From contig CAVPWP010000001.1 in NCBI GenBank assembly GCA_963709395.1, positions 248,001 through 312,000 of the forward strand: a stretch of 64,000 bases of DNA. Direction: 5' to 3'. Each line of letters starts with the position of its first letter. Position 1 is the first letter of the stretch. Shown in pieces: positions 39,230 to 48,893 of the stretch. The notes under the pieces are model-generated. The model was not told where the DNA came from. It saw nothing but the letters and a program-made list of their open reading frames with translations, and searched no databases. Position numbers and translations under genes: made by a program. This DNA is from CAVPWP01 sp963709395. Its GTDB lineage: Bacteria > Pseudomonadota > Alphaproteobacteria > Rhodobacterales > Rhodobacteraceae.

Positions 39230-40608
39230 ATGGCAACCGAAGTTCTCATGCCCGCGCTGAGCCCCACGATGGAAGAGGGCACGCTGGCGAAATGGCTGGT
39301 CAAGGAAGGCGACACCGTGTCGTCCGGCGACATCCTGGCCGAGATCGAGACCGACAAGGCGACGATGGAGTTCGAGGCCGTCGATGACGGCATCGTCGGC
39401 AAGATCCTGGTGGCCGAAGGCACCGAAGGCGTGAAGGTGAACACGCCCATCGCGGTGCTGGTCGAGGAGGGCGAGGATGCCGTCCGACGCCAAGGCATCG
39501 GCAGCACCGGCCCCCGCGAAGGAAAAGGCTGAAGCAAGATCCGAAGCCCCTGCGCAGGCTCCGGTGCCCGCCGCTCCGATCTCTTCGGCCGACGTGGCCG
39601 AACCCGACATCCCCGAAGGCACCGAGATGGTGCAGACCACCGTTCGCGAGGCCCTGCGCGACGCCATGGCCGAAGAGATGCGGCGCGACGAGACCGTGTT
39701 TCTGATGGGCGAGGAAGTTGCCGAATACCAGGGCGCCTACAAGATCAGCCAGGGTCTTCTGGACGAGTTCGGCGCCAAGCGCGTGATCGACACGCCGATC
39801 ACCGAGCATGGCTTTGCCGGTATCGCCGTCGGCGCGGCCTTCGGCGGCCTGCGGCCCATCGTCGAGTTCATGACCTTCAACTTCGCCATGCAGGCGATGG
39901 ACCAGATCATCAACTCGGCCGCCAAGACGCTCTACATGTCCGGCGGCCAGATGGGGGCGCCGATGGTGTTCCGCGGGCCCGAACGGCGCGGCGGCCCGCG
40001 TCGGCGCCCAGCACAGCCAGGACTATGCCGCCTGGTATTCGCAGATCCCGGGCCTCAAGGTCGTGATGCCCTATTCGGCATCGGACGCGAAGGGACTGCT
40101 GAAGACCGCGATCCGCGATCCGAACCCGGTGATCTTCCTCGAGAACGAGATCCTCTACGGCCGGTCGTTCGATGTGCCGAAGCTCGACGACTGGACCGTC
40201 CCGTTCGGCAAGGCGCGGATCTGGCGCGAAGGCACGGATGTGACCATCGTCAGCTTCGGGATCGGCATGACCTATGCGCTCGAAGCCGCCGATGCGCTGG
40301 CAAAGGACGGGATCAGCGCCGAGGTCATCGACCTGCGCACGCTGCGCCCGATGGATACCGCGGCGATCATCCGGTCGGTGCAGAAGACCAACCGCTGCGT
40401 GACGGTCGAGGAAGGCTTCCCGCAGGGCTCGGTCGGCAACTACATCTCGTCGGTGCTGATGCAGCAGGCGTTCGACTATCTCGACGCGCCGGTCATCAAC
40501 TGCACCGGCAAGGACGTGCCGATGCCCTATGCGGCGAACCTGGAAAAGCTGGCGCTGGTGACCACGAAAGAGGTCATCGACGCGGTCAAGACCGTGACCT
40601 ATCGCTAG
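39230..40608 (+). CDS. pdhB: Pyruvate dehydrogenase E1 beta with N-terminal lipoyl domain (frameshifted)
   Basis: About 458 residues. Residues 1-80 form a lipoyl domain with lipoyl lysine K43 (ETDKATMEFE); a Pro/Ala-rich linker follows, then the transketolase-like E1 beta fold (FLMGEEVAEYQGAYK, DTPITEHGFAGIAVGAAFGG, GAQHSQDYAAWYSQIPGLKV). The lipoyl fusion is typical of alphaproteobacteria. Extra bases in the linker (about 39482) and at about 39982 (FRGPNGAAARVGAQH) shift the frame. Fifteen bases separate it from pdhA. Confidence 0.93.
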
Positions 40609-40612
40609 GGCG

Positions 40613-40867
40613 ATGGAGGTGCTGGGACGAGACGCGGCACAGGGCGCCTACCGGGTCGCCATCGACCACGGCGGCCAGCGTGTCGTCGGGCTCTTGCCCG
40701 AGACGATCATGGCGCGCGGGCCGCTGACCGGCGGCCACGGACACGCCACGGCCTATGACTGGATCGCCCGGCACGAGCGAGAGATCGAGACGACATTGAA
40801 GACCCTGGCCGATGGAACAGGCCGCCCCAGGGCGCCCTTCGATGCCATGGTTCTGACGGAGGAGTGA
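40613..40867 (+). CDS. Small protein between pdhB and pdhC
   Basis: 84 residues, start four bases after pdhB and four bases before pdhC. The sequence (YRVAIDHGGQRVVGLLPETI, HATAYDWIARHEREIETTL) looks like a real, soluble mixed alpha/beta protein with normal codon use. I do not recognise a named family. Its place inside the operon with tight spacing suggests a role with the complex. Confidence 0.6.
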   Translation: MEVLGRDAAQGAYRVAIDHGGQRVVGLLPETIMARGPLTGGHGHATAYDWIARHEREIETTLKTLADGTGRPRAPFDAMVLTEE

Positions 40868-40871
40868 CCCC

Positions 40872-42176
40872 ATGCCCACCGAGATCCTGATGCCCGCGCT
40901 GTCCCCCACGATGGAGGAGGGCACGCTGGCAAAGTGGCTTGTGAAGGAAGGCGACACGGTGAGTTCCGGCGACCTTCTGGCCGAGATCGAGACCGACAAG
41001 GCCACGATGGAATTCGAGGCCGTGGATGACGGCGTGGTCGGAAAGATCCTCGTCGCCGAAGGGACAGAGGGTGTGAAGGTCAACTCGCCCATCGCGGTGC
41101 TTCTTGCGGAAGGCGAAAGCGCCAAGGACATCGGCAGTGCGTCCTCAGCCAAGGCTCCCCCGGCAGACAAGGACACACCCAAGGCCGAAGCCGCGCCCGA
41201 AGCGTCCCCGAAGGCCGCCGAGGCTCCTGCAGCCCCCGTGGCCGACACCGGCGACCGCGTCTTTGCCTCGCCCCTCGCCCGCCGGATCGCCAAGGACAAG
41301 GGTCTCGACCTCGCCCAGATCAAGGGCTCGGGTCCGAAGGGTCGGATCGTGAAGGCCGACGTCGAGACGGCCGAGCCCGGCAAGGTGGCCGCCGCCGCCC
41401 CGACGCCGGCAGCACCCAAGGCCGCTGCCACGGCGATGCCCACGGGCCTTGCCGCCGAAGCGGTCATGAAGATGTACGAGGGCCGCGCCTACGAGGAGGT
41501 CAAGCTCGACGGCATGCGCAAGACCGTCGCCGCCCGTCTGACCGAGGCGAAACAGACGATCCCGCATTTCTACCTGCGCCGCGATATCCGGATCGACGCG
41601 CTCCTGAAATTCCGCGGCCAGCTCAATGCGCAACTCGAAAGCCGGGGCGTGAAGCTCTCGGTCAACGACTTCATCATCAAGGCCTGCGCGCTCGCGCTTC
41701 AGCAGGTTCCAGCCGCCAATGCCGTGTGGGCCGGCGACAGGATGCTGCGGCTCACGCCCTCCGACGTGGCCGTGGCCGTGGCGGTCGAGGGCGGGCTGTT
41801 CACGCCGGTCCTGAAAGATGCCGAGATGAAATCGCTCTCCGCCCTCTCGGCCGAGATGAAGGACCTTGCCGCCCGCGCCCGTGAGCGCAAGCTTGCCCCG
41901 CACGAATACGTCGGGGGCACCTTCGCAGTCTCGAACCTCGGCATGTTCGGCATCGACAACTTCGACGCGGTCATCAACCCGCCCCATGGCGCGATCCTTG
42001 CGGTCGGCGCGGGCGTGAAGAAACCGGTGGTCGGCGATGATGGCGACGTGACCGTGGCGACGGTGATGAGTGTGACGCTTTCGGTCGATCACCGCGTGAT
42101 CGACGGCGCCCTTGGTGCGGAGCTGCTGAAGGCCATCGTCGACAACCTCGAGCACCCGATGGCGATGCTTGCTTGA
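40872..42176 (+). CDS. pdhC: Pyruvate dehydrogenase E2, dihydrolipoamide acetyltransferase
   Basis: 434 residues. Single lipoyl domain (K43 in ETDKATMEFE), Ala/Pro/Lys linker, peripheral subunit-binding domain (FASPLARRIAKDKGLDLAQI), and the catalytic domain with HRVIDGA (active His and Asp) and SNLGMFGIDNFDAVINPPHG. The frame is intact. The E3 gene is not in the window. Confidence 0.95.
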   Translation: MPTEILMPALSPTMEEGTLAKWLVKEGDTVSSGDLLAEIETDKATMEFEAVDDGVVGKILVAEGTEGVKVNSPIAVLLAEGESAKDIGSASSAKAPPADKDTPKAEAAPEASPKAAEAPAAPVADTGDRVFASPLARRIAKDKGLDLAQIKGSGPKGRIVKADVETAEPGKVAAAAPTPAAPKAAATAMPTGLAAEAVMKMYEGRAYEEVKLDGMRKTVAARLTEAKQTIPHFYLRRDIRIDALLKFRGQLNAQLESRGVKLSVNDFIIKACALALQQVPAANAVWAGDRMLRLTPSDVAVAVAVEGGLFTPVLKDAEMKSLSALSAEMKDLAARARERKLAPHEYVGGTFAVSNLGMFGIDNFDAVINPPHGAILAVGAGVKKPVVGDDGDVTVATVMSVTLSVDHRVIDGALGAELLKAIVDNLEHPMAMLA

Positions 42177-42240
42177 TCTGCCTCAAGGCGGGCTGTTCGC
42201 TCCGGCCCTACCGGTTCTTCATCGCAACAGGGGACGGAAG

Positions 42241-42573
42241 ATGGACTGGAAAGCGCACCTGAAGGAAACGAGCGAGAACCTCAACGTCTTCCGCAAGCAT
42301 CAGGAAGAAACCGGGCACGCATTCACGGCGCTTCACCGCGCGTCGATGGGAGACGGGGCGCTCGACAAGAAGACCAAGGAACTTCTCGCGCTGGCCATCG
42401 GGATCTCGACTCGCTGCGTCGATTGCATCGGCTTTCATGTTCAGGGCGCCATGAAGCACGGCGCCACACGCGACGAGGTCGCCGAGACCATTTCCGTGGC
42501 GGTGATGATGGGCGGCGGACCAGCCTACATGTACGGTGTGAAGGCGCTCGAAGCCTATGATCAGCTGTCCTGA
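42241..42573 (+). CDS. AhpD-like carboxymuconolactone decarboxylase-family protein
   Basis: 110 residues, all-helical AhpD/CMD fold with the redox motif CVDC followed by IGFHV (CxxC..H), LLALAIGIS and DEVAETISVAVMMGGGPA. Members act as alkylhydroperoxidase partners or unknown small oxidoreductases. It starts at ATG 42241, 64 bases after pdhC, and its stop overlaps the convergent cysE stop by 13 bases. Confidence 0.85.
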   Translation: MDWKAHLKETSENLNVFRKHQEETGHAFTALHRASMGDGALDKKTKELLALAIGISTRCVDCIGFHVQGAMKHGATRDEVAETISVAVMMGGGPAYMYGVKALEAYDQLS

Positions 42574-43380
42574 GGGTCGCCAGAGATCCGTTGATCCATC
42601 ATGACCGAAGGCTGATCGCAACCTGCCTCGCCCACGACGCGGGCAGGAACGCCCGCGACCGTCTTGCAGGGCGGCACATCCTCCAGCACGACAGACCCGG
42701 CGGCGATCCGGCTGCAATGTCCCACATGGATATTGCCCAGAACCTTCGCGCCCGCACCGATGAGAACGCCATCACCGATCTTGGGATGACGGTCTTCCTC
42801 TTCCTTGCCGGTGCCACCAAGAGTGACGGAATGCAGCATCGACACGTTGTCGCCAACCACAGCGGTCTCGCCGATCACGATGGAATGGGCGTGGTCGATC
42901 ATGATGCCCTTGCCCATGCGGGCGGCGGGGTGGATATCGACGCCGAACACCTCGGAGGTGCGGGCCTGGATGAAATAGGCCAAGTCGCGACGATTCTGCT
43001 GCCACAGCCAATGCGCCACGCGGTAGCATTGCACCGCGAGGTACCCCTTGAAGAACAGGATGGGCTGCAACATGCGGTGGCAGGCCGGGTCGCGCTCGTA
43101 GACCGCCACAAGGTCGGCGCGTGCCGCCTCGCCCAGCCAGGGGTCCGATGCATAGGCCTCATCGGCAATCTCGCGCAGGATCTGCTCGGACATCTCGCCA
43201 GAGCTCAGTTTAAGGGAAATCCGGTAAGACAGGGCGCGCTGCATGCGTGGGATGATGCAGAACACTCGAGTGGACCAGGCCGCCCAAAAGCGGCTCTTGC
43301 CGCACCGTATCTTCCGCTTCGGAGGTGATCTGCGACCAGACCGGATCGATCGCTGTCAGTTTCTGGCGGCGCTCTGCCAT
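42561..43380 (-). CDS. cysE: Serine O-acetyltransferase (one frameshift)
   Basis: First step of cysteine synthesis. About 272 residues: N-terminal helical domain (IDPVWSQITSEAEDTVRQEP, LHHPRMQRALSYRI), then the left-handed beta-helix hexapeptide region (DIHPAARMGKGIMIDHAHSI, VSMLHSVTLGGTGKE, DGVLIGAGAKVLGNI). An extra base at about 43247 separates the two parts. ATG 43380 is the family start. In Rhodobacterales this gene flanks the gene transfer agent cluster, as it does here. Confidence 0.92.
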
Positions 43381-43457
43381 GGCGTGTTCCCTGTCTGCTG
43401 AAGGCGTCATACAACAGATAGAGGCCGCCGGCCAATAACAAAGGCAGGATCGCTCGA

Positions 43458-43795
43458 TTGACACCGGACCTTCTAGGCGAATTCCATGATCGGATCGAGC
43501 GCCGACTGACAGAGCTCACGAAAGAGGATGCGCTGGGTTCAGAGGGCCTGGGAATCGTCACGCTCGACCAGCAGGCCGTCGGCCGGCTCAGCCGCATGGA
43601 CGCGATCCAGCAGCAGGCGATGGCACAGGCCACCCGGCGCGGCGCAATACAGAGCGCAAGCGCCTCACGGCCGCCCTGTCCCGCCTTGGCAACGGCGATT
43701 TCGGCTATTGCGAGGAATGCGGCGATGAGATCCCGCCAGGACGGCTTCGCCTCCACCCCGGCGTCACCCGCTGCGTATCCTGCGCGTCGGGCTGA
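43458..43795 (+). CDS. TraR/DksA-type C4 zinc-finger regulator (frameshifted)
   Basis: About 110-residue RNA polymerase-binding protein. Coiled-coil part IERRLTELTKEDALGS, then the end in another frame: CEECGDEIPPGRLRL and CVSC, forming the C4 zinc finger. The frame changes at about 43645. Start appears to be TTG 43458 behind AGGAT; another start is possible. It converges on the small GTA-associated gene. Confidence 0.75.
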
Positions 43796-44064
43796 TTGCC
43801 GATCGTCGCATAGACCAGGGCGAGGCAACCGCAGTAGTCGCGATCCGAAAGCGACGGTTCGGACGGCAGACCGCGACGCAGCGCGGCGGCCATCAGACTT
43901 CCATCGCCCCAAACAGGATGTGGGATCCCGGTTGCCCGCAACCACTCATCGGCGCAACTGGTTTCTCGTAGGAGGCGCATCAGCACCCAGTTCCGACGCT
44001 GCTTTGGCGTGATCCGCAACAGGCAGGCAACGGCGACCGCATCACCATGAAGCGCGGTCCGCAC
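43705..44064 (-). CDS. Small GTA-associated protein (DUF7742-like)
   Basis: The first about 85 residues match a small protein I associate with the 3' end of Rhodobacterales gene transfer agent clusters (RTALHGDAVAVACLL, RATGIPHPVWGDGSLMAAAL, DYCGCLALV). Starts at GTG 44064. The 3' end is uncertain: as read it runs antisense over the DksA-type gene, and one extra base could move the stop to about 43764. Function unknown. Confidence 0.5.
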   Translation of the reverse strand: MRTALHGDAVAVACLLRITPKQRRNWVLMRLLRETSCADEWLRATGIPHPVWGDGSLMAAALRRGLPSEPSLSDRDYCGCLALVYATIGNQPDAQDTQRVTPGWRRSRPGGISSPHSSQ

Positions 44065-44067
44065 AGA

Positions 44068-44777
44068 TCAGAGACCGGGAAGACGCAGCTCGGCGACATG
44101 CACGGCAATCCGTATCCGGCCACCGGAGAATGAGCCGCCCTCCGCCGTCAGCAGTCAGCGGTGTGGTAGTGAAGTAGGCCAGCGGCGATGCGGTAAGGCC
44201 GCGCAACCACGATCCCGCCCCAAGGCCATATCCGCTGCCATAGCGGTTCGGGGATTCCCCGCCGATCCCCAGACTGAACGCGGTCGCATCACCTGTGATG
44301 TCCTCCAGCACGCGGCCGGTGACACCAAAGACGATGCTCTGTGCCGGGATCACGGGACCAGTGGTCGAGTTCAGGCCCCGACAGCACGTCGTGGTCGATC
44401 TCGATCGTCCGGTGCGAAAGCCCCGCACCATGTGCAGACATCGTGGCAGCGCCTTCGATCCAGTCGGTTCCGTCGAAAACCGCCCCGGCGCCGGCATCTT
44501 CGATCCACGCGACCCATCCCAACGCGGGGGTCACGAATTCCCAGCCACCGTTAGCAGCGATGGCCACCGCACCCGCCTGCCCCGCCCAGGCGTTCACAGC
44601 GCCGGTCGGCACCGAATAGACACCGCTCGCCGGTTCCGGCGGAACCACCGTACTGACCGAAATCAATCGCAACTGCACAAGCGCGTCTAGCCGCTCGAGC
44701 CCGGCGTTCACCGTGACATGCTTTTGGGCCTGCGCCGCCTGCACCAGCGGCAGTCCCAAACGGATCGTCTCAGACAT
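44068..44777 (-). CDS. DUF2793-domain protein, tail-fibre-like (frameshifted)
   Basis: About 235 residues, recognised by the DUF2793 start TIRLGLPLVQAAQAQKHVTV and AWAGQAGAVAIAANGGWEFV, WVAWIEDAGAGAVFDG. The C-terminal part is GIGGESPNRYGSGYGLGAGSW plus RIRIAVHVAELRLPGL. Frame changes near 44365 and 44135. DUF2793 occurs in phage and gene transfer agent tail regions and probably is a receptor or fibre component. Its ATG overlaps the g15 stop by eight bases, fixing it in the GTA operon. Confidence 0.75.
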
Positions 44778-46729
44778 CGATCGAAATCCTCCTGAATAGG
44801 CCCGGACCGAAGCGATCCGAGATCTGCGCCACCTCGATCTCGAAGGGCGCGAACACAGCGTCGGCGGTCTGAAGGGCTGCGAGATAGATCCACTCGGGCG
44901 ACGGAACCGTCGCCTCGCGCCGCACCTCTCCCGCCTTCCGGACGCGCACACGATAGGCCTCGAAGGCCTCGCCCAATGGCACGTCGGCTTGATCCCAGAG
45001 ATCGCCGTCGATCCGTGTCCGCCGGATCCAGCCGACCCTCAGATCGCCGCCCGCGCCACGCTCGGCCCGCAGATGCACCGGCGCATAGGGTCGCAGGCCG
45101 ATGCCCGCGAAGGCGCGGGTCTCCTCAACGAAGGTCGGATCGTCGAAGGCGCGTGCAACGGGGCCAATTCGATAACGCCGTGCGATGCCCCGCAGCGAAG
45201 ATGGAAGATCGATCTGCCGCACCTGTGATCCAAGGAACACGACCCTGCTGCCCGCGGGCCATTCCGCCGGCATGATCCCGTCAGTTCCCGCCTGCCCGCG
45301 AAGCCGCATCGACAACTCATAGGTCTCGGGCGCCACAAGGGTGGCTGTCGCGAACTGGAACACCTCCCAATCATCGTTTTCTCCAGACCCGATCGCGGCG
45401 GCATTGGCTCCGGCCAGAACCGAAGACGGCTCCGCGGATGCAAGCGCGCCGCCTGCGATCCGTACGCGCAGGGGCCTTCCGCGATCCCAGGTCCCAGGCA
45501 TCGCGCCTGGCAATGCCGTCTCCGTCACGCCGATCACAGAAGGTTGGTCGATCACGGTGTTGAGTGTGAACCCATTCTCTCCGTCCGCCGCATATACTGC
45601 GGCTCCGCCCGGCCAAGGATCCGCCGCGACAGCAAGCCGCGGCGCATGCGGCACCTCGTCGCCAGTCAGAAGCGGCAGATCAAGGAAAACCGGAAGGACA
45701 GGCGCGACCGGCAGGAAAAGCCGTGGCGGCTGCACCATCTCGACCTCGGGGCCCGGCTCATAGGCCGACCGTTCGATCCGCACCGCGTCGATCCGGCTCC
45801 ACTCCGCCCGCTCGACCGAATCGATCCGATAGAGATCGGACCCGTCGCCAAGACGCACGACATCTCCCGCTCCAACGTCCGTCCGCGATGGCGGAAGGGC
45901 AAAGCGCACCAGGTCCCGGGCACTGCGCGCCTCGGCCAGCCAGCGTTCGGCGACCTGGCGCCCTTCGGACTGCGTCAGGACAAGCGGCACCTCGGATTGC
46001 GAGAGGGTCGCACCGGTCTCCTCGGGAAAGGCCGCCTCAGCGGCCCGAACCTCGTAGTCAGAGTCGGCCTCGATGAAGCTGAGGCGGATACGCCCTGAGA
46101 CTTCGGCCTCCGGTAACCGCGTCTCCTCGAGGCGCCCCGTCACATCGTCCGAAACCGCCAGTGTCTCAAGGTCGATTATCCGGTCCTGGCGACCGCTGCG
46201 CGACCGCCAGACAAGCGCCCCGTCCCGTTCAATCGCATCAACACCATAGGTCAGCATCAAAGGCTGAAGCAGGGCCCGCGCCGTAGCGCTATCGGAACTC
46301 GCGTAGCCCCGCACAAAGCCATGAAGCGCCCGCGTGTCGGGTGCCGCGACACCTGCGTCCCGGCAGATTTCCCGCACGACGCTTTCCAGAGTGCGCCCGC
46401 TCGACCGTCCGTTCAGCCAATGCCCGCGGGCGTAGTTCTCGCCGTCGCTCCACAGCTCCAGATTGGCAGGAAAGGACGGAAAGGGGCGCGCATCCCAGGC
46501 CCAGACAAAGGCGCGCGACCAGTCAAGCATTGGTCCGCCGTAGACACCGGACACCGGATTATTCTCCGGATCGGTCCAGAAATCCGCCGAGGCCCGCAGG
46601 AACTGCGTCTGCAAAAGGTCGTCCCGCCGCCCGTTGGAATAGCGCGGGAGGCGCGGATTCCGACGACTTGGGATCAAGGAACTTGTTGGGCTCGTTCGTT
46701 CCCTTGTCGATCGCAGCGCAGCCGATCTC
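44770..46729 (-). pseudogene. GTA g15 baseplate/host-specificity protein, C-terminal half only
   Basis: About 650 residues of the large RcGTA tail protein g15, normally some 1300. Recognisable parts: end of the TIM-barrel-like domain (EIGCAAIDKGTNEPNKFLDP, NPVSGVYGGPMLDWSRAFVW, GHWLNGRSSGRTLE), then the phage-tail domain to the stop. The first half is missing. The fragment is joined in frame to the terminase start at 46721-46729. One extra base at about 46655 shifts the frame further on. Without its N-terminus it is unlikely to assemble a tail. Confidence 0.8.
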
Positions 46730-47218
46730 GTCGACCCAGGCCGCATCGAATTGCGGCCCGCGCAGCCGCTCGGGGTCATGGGCCGAGAACACCGCCGCCT
46801 CGGCCCCGTTGGGCCAGACCAGCCGCTTGCGCGTCGCCTGCCAGACCGGCCTGCGGTCCGGCGGCGAACAGGCCAGGATCCCGCTGTCGCCCTCGATCAT
46901 CACGTTCACGACCTGCTCGATCGTCTCGCCGACCAGCGCCACCCGACGCGACCGGCCGGTATCGAGCGGCATCGCGCCCTCGACCTCGGTGCGCACCCAT
47001 TCCGCACCCGCACGCGTCTTGCCGGCCCCGCGCCCGCCCATGATCACCCAGGTCTTCCAGTCGCCCTCGGGCGGAAGCTGGTGCGGCAACGCCCAGAACT
47101 CGAAAAGAAAAGGGAGCGCGAAAAGCGCTCCCTCTCCCAACTCGTCAAGGAATTTCGCCTGGACCTCGGGCGGCTCGGAGGCGATCCAGGAGGCCCCCGA
47201 CCTCAGCCCGTGCAGCAT
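46730..47218 (-). pseudogene. GTA g2 terminase large subunit, N-terminal fragment
   Basis: Codons 1 to about 163 of the packaging ATPase: FEFWALPHQLPPEGDWKTWV, Walker A VIMGGRGAGKTRAGAEW, and HDPERLRGPQFDAAWVDE (Walker B region). The sequence then runs in frame into g15 (IGCAAIDKGTNEPN). The C-terminal nuclease and all genes g3 to g14 (portal, protease, capsid, tail) are absent. ATG 47218 is the likeliest start and overlaps g1. Confidence 0.8.
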
Positions 47219-47483
47219 CAAGGTCGAAGGCGAATCCATTGACCAGTCCGGCTTCTTTGTTGCGGACGCTCTCAAGTCGTTTCCTCTCGTCGAACAAGGC
47301 CTGCATCGCCGCGCGAAATTCCCGCGCCGCACGTTGAATCTCGGGGCCGCCGGTTTCGGCGCGCCCCTCGATCTCCGTGACCAGCGCGTCGAAGGCCCGC
47401 AGCGATCTTTCGAAGTGTCGTTCCGCGACCGCGAGAATATCCTCGGCCGCCCCCTCGTCCCGCAAGGGTGTGATCAATGCCAT
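47145..47483 (-). CDS. GTA g1, small terminase-like protein
   Basis: 112 residues, helical and charged (EDILAVAERHFERSLRAFDA, EFRAAMQALFDERKRLE, ARAEVGGLLDRLRAARG). It occupies the first position of an RcGTA-type cluster, directly before the large terminase; RcGTA g1 acts as the small terminase. Intact, although its partner is broken. ATG 47483 lies about 100 bases downstream of a good promoter. Confidence 0.75.
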   Translation of the reverse strand: MALITPLRDEGAAEDILAVAERHFERSLRAFDALVTEIEGRAETGGPEIQRAAREFRAAMQALFDERKRLESVRNKEAGLVNGFAFDLDAARAEVGGLLDRLRAARGPGEIP

Positions 47484-47584
47484 GTGGTTGAAACCTGCCT
47501 CTCATACGTTTCCGCACGAGCGAAACAGAAAAGCGACCACGAGGTCTCCCCCGGGCCGCTTACCCACTTCTTCTAGCTTGCCTC

Positions 47585-47615
47585 AAGGTATACCTTAGGG
47601 CGTTCGATGAGTCAA
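47585..47615 (-). promoter_or_regulatory. Promoter of the GTA cluster with palindromic -10
   Basis: Minus strand TTGACT (47610-47615), exactly 17 bases, TATACC (47587-47592): a near-consensus sigma-70 pair. The -10 sits inside the perfect 12-base palindrome AAGGTATACCTT (47585-47596), a likely regulator site. The predicted transcript has a leader of about 100 bases before g1. Confidence 0.65.
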
Positions 47616-47725
47616 GTGCTAAATCTCCGGTTGTGCCCGCCAACCGTGCGCCGTCCTTAACGAAACCCTACGTTTGCCCCGAGAGGCCTGTGTCGCAGGG
47701 CTCGAAGGGCCATCAGGCCCCTGCG

Positions 47726-48893
47726 TCACTCGTCGTCGCCGGCCGCCTCCCGCTCGCGTTCGATCTGGCGCCAGCGCGCGACATTCGCGTTGTGGTCGGC
47801 AAGGTTGGTCGCGAAGGCATGCCCACCGGTGCCGTCCGCCACGAAGAAGATGTAATCGGTCTCCAGCGGATTGAGCGCCGCCTCAAGGCTCAGAAGGCCC
47901 GGGTTGGCGATCGGCGTCGGCGGCAGCCCGTCGATGACATAGGTGTTCCAGGGGGTCGCCCCGCGCAATTCGCTCTGCCGCAATCCGCGCCCCAGAACGC
48001 CGCGCCCCTCGGTCACACCGTAGATCACCGTGGGATCGGTCTGCAGTCGCATCCCCAGTTCCAGCCGGTTGACGAAAACGCTCGAAACCGTCGGCCGCTC
48101 TTCGGGAATCGCGGTCTCCTTCTCGATGATCGAGGCCAGGATCAGCGCCTCCTCCGGCGTGTCGATCGGCAGCCCCTCGGCCCGGTTCGCCCAGGCTTCG
48201 GACAGCCGCTCGGTCTGAAGCGCGGCCATCCGGGTCAGCAAGTCGCCTCCGCTCCGCCCCGGCCACGACCTCATAGCTTTCGGGCGCAAGCGTCCCCTCG
48301 GAGGGAACCTCCGCAATCTCGCCAGTCAGGAAATCCGCTAGCCTCAGCGCCTCGACCACCTGCCAGCTGGTCACCCCCTCGGCCAGCGTCACGCGGTAAC
48401 GGGCATCCGCCATCTCGCGCACGGCGGAATACTCCTCGGCCACCGCGCCTGCCGCAGGGTCGAACTCAGCGCGCACCACGAAGCGCTCGGTCTCGGGGTC
48501 GAGCTCGCGCACCTCGATCTCCTGGCTCGCCACGCCGATCCGGTACACCACCTCGGTCCCGCAGGTGCTGCGTCCGCCGCGAGTGATCGCGTCCACGATC
48601 TCTTCCATCGTGGCGCCTTCCCGGATCAGAAAGGATCCCGCCTTCAGCTCGCCCGACTTGCCCGAGTATTCGGCCCCCAACCGGAAAATCGACGCATTGG
48701 TGATCGCCCCATCTTCGACCAGGGTGTCTGCCACCCGGCGCATGTTCGACCCCGTCGTAACGCGCAGGCACATCGCCTCGGCCAGCGGTCCCTCGCTGCG
48801 ATACTGCGATTGCGCCCAGGCGACGAACCCCGCGACAGCGACAAGGCCCACGATGAACAGCGTCAGCGCATTGGCGGCGATGTGGCGCCACAT
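47726..48893 (-). CDS. mltG: MltG endolytic murein transglycosylase (one frameshift)
   Basis: About 388 residues: N-terminal membrane helix (ALTLFIVGLVAVAGFVAWA), LysM-like region, and the YceG/MltG catalytic domain with the active Glu in ILASIIEKET, LGMRLQTDPTVIYG and PWNTYVIDGLPPTPIANPG. One frame change near 48245. Its start overlaps the fabF stop (TGATG), as in the acpP-fabF-mltG order of many relatives. Confidence 0.92.
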
